From: an uncultured bacterium
Lineage (GTDB): Bacteria > Actinomycetota > Actinomycetes > S36-B12
Direction: 5' to 3'
Length of the DNA stretch: 7,489 bases
Assembly: GCA_903896585.1 (NCBI GenBank)
Contig: CAITYI010000228.1
Location: 1 to 7,489, forward strand
A model generated the notes under the pieces. That model saw nothing but the letters and a program-made list of their open reading frames with translations, was not told the DNA's origin and searched no databases. Positions within the stretch are counted from its first letter, which is position 1, and every line of letters begins with the position of its first letter. This document shows positions 1-6,108 of this stretch, piece by piece. The translations under genes were made by a program, and so were the position numbers.

Positions 1-121
1 CAGTGGTGACTGAGCCGAGAACAGCATCGGTGTGCAGTGGTCGATCCTTGGTTCGCGGACGTGATTTCGATCGACCGGGGCGAACCCGAATATCATCCTC
101 GTCTAATCGCGATGGTTTCAC
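1..121 (-). CDS. rsgA: Ribosome small subunit-dependent GTPase RsgA, N-terminal fragment (cut by window edge)
   Basis: Only the first 40 codons are in the window; the gene continues past base 1. RsgA is a circularly permuted GTPase that assists late maturation of the 30S ribosomal subunit in the cytoplasm. The visible protein begins MKPSRLDEDD, followed by IRVRPG and then a basic RPRTKDRP stretch. This basic, arginine-rich start (a DxxDVRVRPG...RPRTK pattern) is what I know from actinobacterial RsgA, including Rv3228 of M. tuberculosis, where the gene also follows aroA. The start is a GTG at 121..119 whose last two bases lie inside the aroA stop codon (GTGA, 4-base overlap), so it is probably co-transcribed and translationally coupled with aroA. 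The OB fold and the GTPase motifs are outside the window, so the call depends on the N-terminal pattern and on synteny. Confidence 0.82.
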   Translation of the reverse strand, partial: MKPSRLDEDDIRVRPGRSKSRPRTKDRPLHTDAVLGSVTT

Positions 122-1449
122 TGTTGGAGCATCTCCAGCCAGCGACGCGGGAAATCCGGCAAAGTCTTGTTTGTGGTGTCAATATTCTCGACGACGATTC
201 CTGGAACCCGTAAACCAATGATGGCACCGGCCGTGGCCATTCGGTGGTCCTCGTAGGTGTGGAATGTGCCACCGGATAGGGGTGCAGGGAATATGTTCAG
301 TTGATCGGCCCCTTCGATCACATTTCCGCCGAGGGAATTGATTTCCGTCGCGAGAGCCGCAAGGCGGTCAGTTTCGTGGCCTCGAAGGTGGCCGATACCG
401 GTGATCACCGATGGCGATTGAGCAAGTGCACAAAGAGCCACAATGGTTGGAGTGATTTCACCAATTGCGCTGAGATTGGCACTTATCCCCTGAATTTCAC
501 TCGGACCGGTAACCGTGCACGTGGTGCCATCGCGCGTGATGATGCCACCTAATTCGCTGAGGACATGGAGAACTGCATTTACCGGTTGCAGGGAGTTGCT
601 GGGCCAGTCAGGGCAAGTAACCGTGCCTCCGGTTGCAATTGCTGCTGCAAAGAACGGTGTCGCATTGGAGAGATCACCTTCAATGTTGACATCAACCGAC
701 TGAATTTCCTGGGGGTCTACCCGCCAGATGAAATCATCGCTCTGGTGCACGCTGACACCGTGTTGGGCAAGCATGGCAACGCTCATGTGCACGTGCGGGA
801 GGCTGGGAACCGCGGTGCGGTGAGAAAGATCTGCGGGTACGTGTCGAATAGTTGCCCCACTCTCGCAACGAGCAGCGGATAAAAGTAGGGCAGACACAAA
901 TTGACTCGACTTCGAGGCATCAAGCACCACTTCGCCTCCGAGAACATGACCGGTTCCATGGATCAGAAACGGCAGCCTGCCCCGGTCCTCAATGGAGACA
1001 CCGAGATCCTTAAGCGCCTCGAGGAGGGTGGCCATGGGGCGCTTACGGGCACCAGCATCGCCATCGAAGTAAATATCTCCACGGGCGAGGGCAGCAACCG
1101 GTGGTAAAAAGCGCATGACGGTACCCGCTAGGCCAACGTTTATTTCAGCGGGTCCCTGAAGGTAATGCGGTGTTACTTGAATGTGAATGTTTCCGGCTGA
1201 GTCACGCCCACTTGTGTCAATTTCCACGCCCAGTGCCCTAAGGCCAGCCATCATCAACTGAGTGTCCCGGGCATCCAGAAGGGATCGAATCTGGGTGGGA
1301 GAGTCGGACAGTGCAGCCAAGATAAGAGCTCGATTACTGATCGATTTCGATCCAGTCAGTGAAATGGCAGCATTGACCGGGCGAGTTGCCAGCGGAGCTG
1401 GCCATGGCTCTGACTCTCGGTGGGTTGAGTCAGAATGCTCTTCTTTCAT
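118..1449 (-). CDS. aroA: 3-phosphoshikimate 1-carboxyvinyltransferase (EPSP synthase)
   Basis: This enzyme transfers the enolpyruvyl group of phosphoenolpyruvate to shikimate-3-phosphate, the sixth step of the cytoplasmic shikimate pathway to aromatic amino acids. The 443-residue protein has the usual length and the two-domain inside-out barrel signature. Visible motifs are TGSKSISNR (Lys35, Ser36, Arg40), the PEP loop GLAGTVMRF (106-114), DASKSSQF with the Ser-Ser-Gln phosphoshikimate contact (181-183), GHETDRL (Glu359, Arg362), YEDHRM (Arg403) and NKTLPDFP (Lys428). The position matching E. coli Asp313 is Glu331 (IGEITP), and the PEP loop lacks the Asn and Pro of class I enzymes; both features recall mycobacterial AroA. 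The ATG at 1449 is the only good start in frame. The GAGGG upstream sits too close (1 base) to act as a normal ribosome site, so a leaderless transcript with a degenerate -10 (CAGACT at 1461..1456) is possible. It is divergent from yedK and overlaps rsgA. Confidence 0.97.
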   Translation of the reverse strand: MKEEHSDSTHRESEPWPAPLATRPVNAAISLTGSKSISNRALILAALSDSPTQIRSLLDARDTQLMMAGLRALGVEIDTSGRDSAGNIHIQVTPHYLQGPAEINVGLAGTVMRFLPPVAALARGDIYFDGDAGARKRPMATLLEALKDLGVSIEDRGRLPFLIHGTGHVLGGEVVLDASKSSQFVSALLLSAARCESGATIRHVPADLSHRTAVPSLPHVHMSVAMLAQHGVSVHQSDDFIWRVDPQEIQSVDVNIEGDLSNATPFFAAAIATGGTVTCPDWPSNSLQPVNAVLHVLSELGGIITRDGTTCTVTGPSEIQGISANLSAIGEITPTIVALCALAQSPSVITGIGHLRGHETDRLAALATEINSLGGNVIEGADQLNIFPAPLSGGTFHTYEDHRMATAGAIIGLRVPGIVVENIDTTNKTLPDFPRRWLEMLQQ

Positions 1450-1507
1450 GCCCTCAGTCTGGCATTACGTTCAGAAATGGTTGTGAGCCCCTTGGAATTG
1501 AGTCCTT

Positions 1508-1513
1508 TAATAT
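1508..1513 (+). promoter_or_regulatory. Probable -10 hexamer of a leaderless yedK promoter
   Basis: TAATAT fits the actinobacterial TANNNT consensus. Its last base is exactly at -7 if transcription begins on the A of the yedK ATG at 1520, which has no Shine-Dalgarno sequence in front of it. No convincing -35 hexamer is visible; TTGTGA at 1481 is 21 bases away. Inferred from geometry only. Confidence 0.55.
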
Positions 1514-1519
1514 GGTGAC

Positions 1520-2239
1520 ATGTGCGGTCGGTATGTCTTGGCTGAGGACCCAACTGAACTGGCCGTGGTTTTTGGAGCGGATCTTGGAGCAGAGCTCGTA
1601 GCGCCAAATGCAAAGGGATCGTCAATATTTACTCCCAATTTTAATGTGGCGCCCACTACTTCGGTGCCGGTAGTGACTGCAGCGAACTCTTCGGGGGAAT
1701 CATCTCGCCGGGAAATTCACGTAGTGAGGTGGGGCGTCGTTCCCCGCTGGTCAGGCGCTAGGTCAACACTTTTAGTGAATGCACGAGGTGAGACCGTGGC
1801 CGAGAAATCCACATTCAAAAAAGCCTTTTCGCATTCCCGCTGTCTCATTCCCGCGTCCGGATACTACGAGTGGAAACGACCTGAGAAAGATCCGTATTAC
1901 ATCCGACATGCAAATGGATCTCCATTAGCCATGGCTGGGTTAATTATGGAAAGCGAGATCGAGGGTGTGCCTCAGCAGACCTGCGCAATTATCACTCTTG
2001 CTGCAGCACCCAATATTGAAACTATTCATGACCGCATGCCGGCAACAATCCCAAGAGATGCTTGGGATGAATGGCTGGATCCTTCGGTAGGTGCGTCAGA
2101 TTCATTAGGGCTGATGCGGGCAGAAAAAGACCTAAATGCCAGCCCGGTAAGCCGAAGAGTGAATTCAATTCGAAATAACGGCGCTTCCCTGCTGACTTTG
2201 GAAGATTCACCGCCAATCCCTCCCGATGCTCTACTTTAG
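1520..2239 (+). CDS. yedK: SOS response-associated peptidase family protein (YedK/HMCES abasic-site shield)
   Basis: HMCES/YedK (SRAP) proteins trap abasic sites in single-stranded DNA through a thiazolidine crosslink formed by the N-terminal cysteine, protecting stalled forks from breakage. The 239-residue protein opens with MCGRY, so removal of Met exposes Cys2, which fixes the start codon. Other family residues are present in order: the NFNVAPT segment (41-47), RWGVVPRW (70-77), Asn87 in VNARGET, Glu118 in GYYEWK and His170 in IHDRMP. Length is normal for bacterial members and nothing is truncated. It is transcribed divergently from aroA with a 70-base gap, as for Rv3226c/aroA in M. tuberculosis. 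No clear LexA box is visible in that gap, so SOS control is not supported. The biotin carrier gene follows 82 bases downstream. Confidence 0.95.
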   Translation: MCGRYVLAEDPTELAVVFGADLGAELVAPNAKGSSIFTPNFNVAPTTSVPVVTAANSSGESSRREIHVVRWGVVPRWSGARSTLLVNARGETVAEKSTFKKAFSHSRCLIPASGYYEWKRPEKDPYYIRHANGSPLAMAGLIMESEIEGVPQQTCAIITLAAAPNIETIHDRMPATIPRDAWDEWLDPSVGASDSLGLMRAEKDLNASPVSRRVNSIRNNGASLLTLEDSPPIPPDALL

Positions 2240-2310
2240 GGATGCGCAACGTGGTTATGCTTGCCCTAGTTTAGGCGCTCGACCCATATCAAATGTGTTA
2301 ACAATTTTTG

Positions 2311-2315
2311 AGGAG
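2311..2315 (+). promoter_or_regulatory. Ribosome binding site that decides the biotin carrier start
   Basis: AGGAG lies 6 bases before the GTG at 2322 but only 3 before the overlapping TTG at 2319. The spacing favours GTG, giving a 71-residue protein, the same length as mycobacterial TB7.3. Confidence 0.75.
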
Positions 2316-2321
2316 TAATTG

Positions 2322-2537
2322 GTGCCTTCGTCAGTTCGCGCCGAAATGGTGGCATCAGTTTTTACCATTGAAGTTCAGGCGGGTGATTCTGTTGAAGCTG
2401 GCGACACCCTTGTTGTTCTGGAATCAATGAAGATGGAAATCCCGGTCTTGGCCGAAATCGCCGGTCGGGTGGCGCTGATCGCTGTTGCCGTGGGCGATGT
2501 TGTCAATGAAGGCGACATTCTCGTCACATTCGTGTGA
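2322..2537 (+). CDS. Stand-alone biotin/lipoyl carrier protein (TB7.3 type)
   Basis: This is a single biotinyl domain of 71 residues with no attached carboxylase. The biotinylation motif ESMKMEI places the modified lysine at residue 37, midway in the domain and flanked by two glycine-rich half repeats (GDSVEAGD near 21-28 and GDVVNEGD near 60-67), as expected for the flattened beta-barrel of BCCP domains. Met-Lys-Met preceded by Glu-Ser favours biotin over lipoate. It closely recalls Rv3221c (TB7.3), which also sits beside pdtaS. Such carriers could serve an acyl-CoA carboxylase encoded elsewhere; none is visible here, so the partner is unknown. It probably shares a transcript with the thioesterase gene 45 bases downstream, and may be read through from yedK. 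TATGCT (2256) and TAGTTT (2268) in the upstream gap are weak -10 candidates. Confidence 0.93.
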   Translation: MPSSVRAEMVASVFTIEVQAGDSVEAGDTLVVLESMKMEIPVLAEIAGRVALIAVAVGDVVNEGDILVTFV

Positions 2538-2582
2538 TTCAGTGCAAAGACGTTACCCATGAAGATTCGGTGGTGAAAAATC

Positions 2583-2978
2583 ATGTGCACAAATATTGAC
2601 CGGGCGGTGGGGGCCACGGAAACAAGGACATGGACGGTCAGTGCATCAGATACTGCAGCTGTCGTGGGGAGCGGCGATGTGTGGGTATTAGGTACCCCGG
2701 TGGTCATTACCTGGATGGAGCAGGCCACGCTCGGGGCACTCGCGAGTTTCATTGAGCCTGAGTGCACCACGGTGGGAATACATGTGGATGTTCGCCACAA
2801 AGTCCCGTCAGTGGTGGGTGATCTGGTTGAAGTCTCGGCAACCGTCAGTCAGGTGCAGGGTAAAAAAATAATTTTCAATGTTCGTGCAGTTGCTCAGGGT
2901 GAGGTACTCGCAGAAGGAACCATCACGAGGGCCCATGTTGTACGTGAAGGTGTTTTTGCTCGGCCTACACACCCGTAG
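2583..2978 (+). CDS. Hotdog-fold thioesterase, FlK-like family
   Basis: The 131-residue protein has the layout of the fluoroacetyl-CoA thioesterase (FlK)-like hotdog family: a central helix in GTPVVITWMEQATLGAL (37-53), then TTVGIHVDVRHKVPS (62-76) and a C-terminal strand pair with EGTITRAHV (111-119). The FlK catalytic residues Thr42, Glu50 and His76 map with identical spacing (8 and 26) onto Thr38, Glu46 and His72. This supports an active acyl-CoA hydrolase; the true substrate cannot be read from sequence, and fluoroacetyl-CoA is unlikely to be physiological. ATG 2583 is the first usable start, because the in-frame ATG at 2559 meets a stop at 2574. GGTGG at 2569 could serve as a weak ribosome site. 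The gene follows the biotin carrier closely and its last 14 bases overlap the tail of the ThDP enzyme gene on the other strand. Confidence 0.88.
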   Translation: MCTNIDRAVGATETRTWTVSASDTAAVVGSGDVWVLGTPVVITWMEQATLGALASFIEPECTTVGIHVDVRHKVPSVVGDLVEVSATVSQVQGKKIIFNVRAVAQGEVLAEGTITRAHVVREGVFARPTHP

Positions 2979-4605
2979 TTGATCGTGGATACGCAACTTC
3001 GGGATCGGTCATGATGTTCACCAAATAAGGCACACCTGATTCCATGGCTCGGTCTAATGCCGGACCGATTTCGGACTGGTCGCTGACTGTTTCGCCCGCG
3101 CCGCCGAGTGCCTCAACCACTGAGTCATATCTGCTTGGTTGTAAATCAGCGAGGACGTCGTAGCCGTACAAGAACCGCATGGGATGTCTTTCCAGACCCC
3201 ACCCAGCATTGTTTCCCACCACGATTGTCGCCGGGATCTGGTGGCGCACCAACGAGTCCACATCCATCAGAGAGAAACCGGCAGCCCCGTCACCCAAGAG
3301 CACAACCAGGGGATCGTGGGGAAATGCCAAGCCGGCGGCCAATGTGTACCCCATGGCCGTTCCCAAAGCACCGAATGGACCCGGATCGAGCCAGCGTCCG
3401 GGGCGCTTGGGTTCAATGAATTTCCCCGCATACGAAACAAAGTCACCACCGTCGCCAATGGTGATGGTGGAATCTGTGAGTCGCGGGATCAATTCCCGGT
3501 AGATCCCTGCCGGATTGATCATGGGACCGCTGGCGTTCATCATTTCGGCATTCGCCGCTCGGGCTTTTGCGGTTTCCCTGATCAGTGATTCATTCCACTC
3601 CAGTGTGCCCACCGGTTCAGGTATCCCGTTAATCATCTCCGCTAGTGCGGTAGGCAGATCGGCATGAATGCTCACCACTCCTGGAGGAATTTGGCGTGGG
3701 GGAGCATCGGTGACATGGAGGACCCGCGCTCCTCCAAAATCTCCGTAGTTAACGCGAAAGTCAAGTGGAGTACCGATCACCACAACGACATCCGCATTCT
3801 TGAGAGCAAATGAACGTGCGGCCGTCACGAGTAATGGATTACTCGGTGGGACTACGCCGCGTGCAAGTCCATTAGCAATCAGCGGGATATTTGACTTCTG
3901 AACGAATTCCGTCAGCTGTGTTTCCGCCATGGCATGCCAAATATCGGTGCCCGCCACAATGACTGGTCGTTCACAGGCGTGCAGGATTTTTAAGGCTTCA
4001 TCGAGTTGATTTAAACCCACACCTTTGGGTAATTCCGAACTTGGTTCCACGGACACGTCCAGTGCAACCTCCGGCGCCGGGGAGAACAGGACGTCCATGG
4101 GAATATCAAGAAATGTTGGTCCTCTGTGCGGGGAAGTCGCTAAAGAGAATGCCGCTTCACTTAATGGACCAACGGAATCCACCGTGTGAGCGGTACGAGC
4201 ACTCTTGGTAATGGAGTCGACAATGGGCAGGTGGTCGAGTTCTTGCAAGGCACCAGAACCCCATCGATACTCGGGCGCCCTGCCACCAATGGCAACTAAC
4301 GGTGCCCCATTAAAAAGTGCACTGGTAAGTGGAGTAACAAGATTGGTGACCCCCGGACCTGCGGTAGCGGCAACGAATCCAGGAGTGCGAGTCAATCGGG
4401 CGGTTCCCTCAGCTGCAAAGCCGGCAGTTTGTTCATGGCGGGTGTCCACCAGTCGCGGAGCGTTGGGCCGCTTTTGACATGCGTCGTACAAGGGAAATAT
4501 GTGTGCACCGGAGAGGGTGAAAAGGTGGCGAACGCCGTATCTCTCGGCTGCGCTAATTACCTGATGACCAGACGCCGGGGGACCGGTGTTTTCGGATTCG
4601 TCCAT
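2965..4605 (-). CDS. Thiamine-diphosphate enzyme, acetolactate synthase-like (IlvG/ILVBL type)
   Basis: Thiamine-diphosphate (ThDP)-dependent enzyme of about 546 residues with the three domains of the acetolactate synthase superfamily. The N-terminal pyrimidine-binding domain (about 10-170) holds the cofactor-activating Glu58 in DTRHEQTAGFAAEG, plus TAGPGVTN. A middle domain (about 195-330) follows. The C-terminal ThDP/Mg domain has LDPGPFGALGTAMGY (406-420) and the GDG...NN motif (438-440, 465-466). The LDPGxFG and GDGAAGFSLMDVDSLVRH stretches resemble human ILVBL/HACL2 and mycobacterial IlvG (Rv1820, 547 residues) more than anabolic IlvB. It may be a 2-hydroxyacyl-CoA lyase-like or keto-acid enzyme rather than a branched-chain amino acid enzyme, and no small regulatory subunit (ilvN/H) is adjacent. 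ATG 4605 is chosen over GTG 4626 because a TANNNT box stands exactly 7 bases upstream and the length then fits the family. Confidence 0.9.
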   Translation of the reverse strand: MDESENTGPPASGHQVISAAERYGVRHLFTLSGAHIFPLYDACQKRPNAPRLVDTRHEQTAGFAAEGTARLTRTPGFVAATAGPGVTNLVTPLTSALFNGAPLVAIGGRAPEYRWGSGALQELDHLPIVDSITKSARTAHTVDSVGPLSEAAFSLATSPHRGPTFLDIPMDVLFSPAPEVALDVSVEPSSELPKGVGLNQLDEALKILHACERPVIVAGTDIWHAMAETQLTEFVQKSNIPLIANGLARGVVPPSNPLLVTAARSFALKNADVVVVIGTPLDFRVNYGDFGGARVLHVTDAPPRQIPPGVVSIHADLPTALAEMINGIPEPVGTLEWNESLIRETAKARAANAEMMNASGPMINPAGIYRELIPRLTDSTITIGDGGDFVSYAGKFIEPKRPGRWLDPGPFGALGTAMGYTLAAGLAFPHDPLVVLLGDGAAGFSLMDVDSLVRHQIPATIVVGNNAGWGLERHPMRFLYGYDVLADLQPSRYDSVVEALGGAGETVSDQSEIGPALDRAMESGVPYLVNIMTDPEVAYPRSTTGV

Positions 4606-4606
4606 G

Positions 4607-4632
4607 TGGTCACGATAGTTGGTCACGATAGT
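4607..4632. repeat. Perfect 13-bp tandem direct repeat between divergent genes
   Basis: TGGTCACGATAGT occurs twice back to back (4607-4619 and 4620-4632) with no mismatch, and ends abruptly on both sides. It fills 26 of the 35 bases between the start codons of the ThDP enzyme and pdtaS. Each copy read on the minus strand contains TATCGT, a possible -10 hexamer. It could be an operator bound by a regulator in tandem, or a slippage duplication. Confidence 0.9.
4612..4617 (-). promoter_or_regulatory. Probable -10 hexamer of leaderless ThDP enzyme promoter
   Basis: Read on the minus strand, TATCGT (4617 to 4612) matches TANNNT and ends at -7 relative to the A of ATG 4605, for which no Shine-Dalgarno is present. 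An identical hexamer lies 13 bases further upstream (4630 to 4625) in the other repeat copy and would give a 13-base leader. Inferred, untested. Confidence 0.5.
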
Positions 4633-4634
4633 CT
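4629..4634 (+). promoter_or_regulatory. Probable -10 hexamer of leaderless pdtaS promoter
   Basis: TAGTCT matches TANNNT and ends at -7 relative to the G of GTG 4641. The start has no Shine-Dalgarno upstream, and leaderless GTG starts are common in actinobacteria. The hexamer overlaps the second copy of the 13-bp repeat and part of the opposing promoter. Confidence 0.45.
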
Positions 4635-4640
4635 GTGCTT

Positions 4641-6089
4641 GTGCCTGGCGTCGCGAAAGTACTCGAGCAACGCACCGAGCTTGCCCCGCCTGATATCGAA
4701 TTCCTTACCCTCCTGGTCGACAACTGGGCTGTGGTTGCCGATCTGGCCTTCAGCGATCTCGTTCTGTGGGTACCCACCTGGAATGAAGGTGGCTTACTGG
4801 CAGTTGCACAGGTGCGGGCTTCGACTGCGGCCACCTCACTTGCTGAAGATCTGGTCGGGACATTCAGTCCGCGAGGTCGCAATGTGGCTTTGGACCAAGC
4901 GGCTGCTGTCGGTCGTGCAAACGCGCCTCGTACCCTGACTGACCCACTTGCGCCCACGGGTGTTGAGGCATATCCGGTTCGGCACGGCAATGAGTTCATC
5001 GGAGTTATTGCCCGACATGCATCTCGAACATCCCGGGTTGCCGGGCAATTAGAGCAGGTATATCTGGAGAGTGCTGATGCCATTTTGGCCATGATTTCCC
5101 GGGGATTGCCGTGGGCGCCACACTCACAGGACTCGGTGGACTCATGGGATCGGCCACGAGTTGGCGATGGCTTAATTCGCATCAATGCTCGGGGTGAGAT
5201 CGATTACGCGAGCCCCAATGCAACAAGTGCATTTCGGCGCCTGGGCTTGGCCACCGGATTGGTTGGTCAAAGTTTAAATCCGTTGGTGAGGAAGTTAGAC
5301 GAATCTCCGGCGGGCCCGTCAAAGGCCTTAGACAAAGTTACTCGCGGCGGATACTCAGGAATTGCCGATATCCACGGATCTGAAGCCACCATCATGATCA
5401 GCTCGGTTGCTTTGAATGTAGACGCAGACGCGGTGGGAGAGCGGACAATTCTGATTGTGAAAGATGTCACGGCAGTGCGAGCCCAGCAGCGGGCGTTGCT
5501 TTCCAAGGAAGCAACGATTCGGGAGATTAATCACCGGGTAAAAAACAATTTGCAAATGGTGAACTCACTATTGCGGATTCAAGCCCGAAGAGCAGTGCAC
5601 CAGGAAACGAGGGACGCCCTCTCCGATGCACAACAACGCATCAGTGCAATTTCGGCAATCCACGATGTCCTCTCCAAAGACGTTGTCACGAATGTGGATG
5701 TGGATGAACTCACTGATTCAATAATTATCGCGGCGGCAGGGGAGGGTACCGGTGCCACAGTTGAGCGTCACGGATCTGGAGGGCAGTTGCCCACGGGTAT
5801 TGCAATTCCGCTAGCCATGAGCATCTCTGAACTTGTTCATAATGCTTTGGAGCACTCACGTGGTGATCTCATCACGATTGATATTCAGCGTACTGAGCGA
5901 GAGTTGGTGTGCGTTGTTCACGACAACGGTGCCGGAATGTTGGGTGAACCGGGCTTGGGTCTGAGCATCGTTGGGGATTTGGTGGTGAAGGAACTTCGGG
6001 GCGAGTTCGAGTTCTTATCTAGCGATGAACCGGGAACCAGCGCTGCGATCTCCATCCCCTTGGCTCGTTCCGTCCAAGTGCTTGGTTGA
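4641..6089 (+). CDS. pdtaS: Cytoplasmic sensor histidine kinase PdtaS
   Basis: This HisKA_2-type kinase should phosphorylate an ANTAR RNA-binding response regulator (PdtaR in mycobacteria), which is not encoded in the window. The protein has no signal peptide or membrane segment. Domains in order: GAF-like sensor (about 10-150), PAS (about 172-280, with GDGLIRINARGEIDYASPNA), dimerisation and phospho-acceptor helices with His298 in REINHRVKNN, and an HATPase lid domain with the N-box Asn401 (ELVHNALEH), G1 box DNGAG (428-432) and G2 box GLGLS (438-442). Length (482 residues) fits PdtaS (about 501). GTG 4641 is chosen over the in-frame GTG 4635 because it aligns with the mycobacterial N-terminus and sits 7 bases after a TANNNT box. 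The only cysteine is Cys424; the GAF cysteines Cys53 and Cys57 of M. tuberculosis PdtaS correspond to Ala54 and Val58. It converges on whiB1 with a 19-base gap. Confidence 0.92.
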   Translation: MPGVAKVLEQRTELAPPDIEFLTLLVDNWAVVADLAFSDLVLWVPTWNEGGLLAVAQVRASTAATSLAEDLVGTFSPRGRNVALDQAAAVGRANAPRTLTDPLAPTGVEAYPVRHGNEFIGVIARHASRTSRVAGQLEQVYLESADAILAMISRGLPWAPHSQDSVDSWDRPRVGDGLIRINARGEIDYASPNATSAFRRLGLATGLVGQSLNPLVRKLDESPAGPSKALDKVTRGGYSGIADIHGSEATIMISSVALNVDADAVGERTILIVKDVTAVRAQQRALLSKEATIREINHRVKNNLQMVNSLLRIQARRAVHQETRDALSDAQQRISAISAIHDVLSKDVVTNVDVDELTDSIIIAAAGEGTGATVERHGSGGQLPTGIAIPLAMSISELVHNALEHSRGDLITIDIQRTERELVCVVHDNGAGMLGEPGLGLSIVGDLVVKELRGEFEFLSSDEPGTSAAISIPLARSVQVLG

Positions 6090-6108
6090 CCGGTTCCGCT
6101 GAGGCAGG

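Noticed and set aside
1456..1461. CAGACT on the minus strand as the -10 of aroA
   Set aside because: Correctly spaced for a leaderless start at 1449 but lacks the first T of TANNNT; kept only as a remark in the aroA entry.
2375..2800. A 141-codon minus-strand open frame antisense to the biotin carrier and thioesterase
   Set aside because: Low-complexity Ser/Thr/Val composition typical of antisense frames, and both sense genes carry clear family motifs.
4606..4626. GTG at 4626 as the ThDP enzyme start, adding seven residues
   Set aside because: No ribosome site, it lies inside the repeat and promoter region, and the shorter form from ATG 4605 fits the family length and a leaderless transcript.
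4429..4938. A 169-codon plus-strand open frame spanning the divergent gap
   Set aside because: It runs antisense through the ThDP gene and out of frame through pdtaS, both well supported; no family resemblance.
4610..5185. A 191-codon open frame on the minus strand antisense to pdtaS
   Set aside because: It is arginine- and serine-rich without any domain, mirrors the codon bias of pdtaS and has no ribosome site; a shadow frame.
6074..6085. CCAAG-TG-CTTGG hairpin near the end of pdtaS as a terminator
   Set aside because: Loop of only two bases, no T-run on either strand, and it lies inside the pdtaS coding region.
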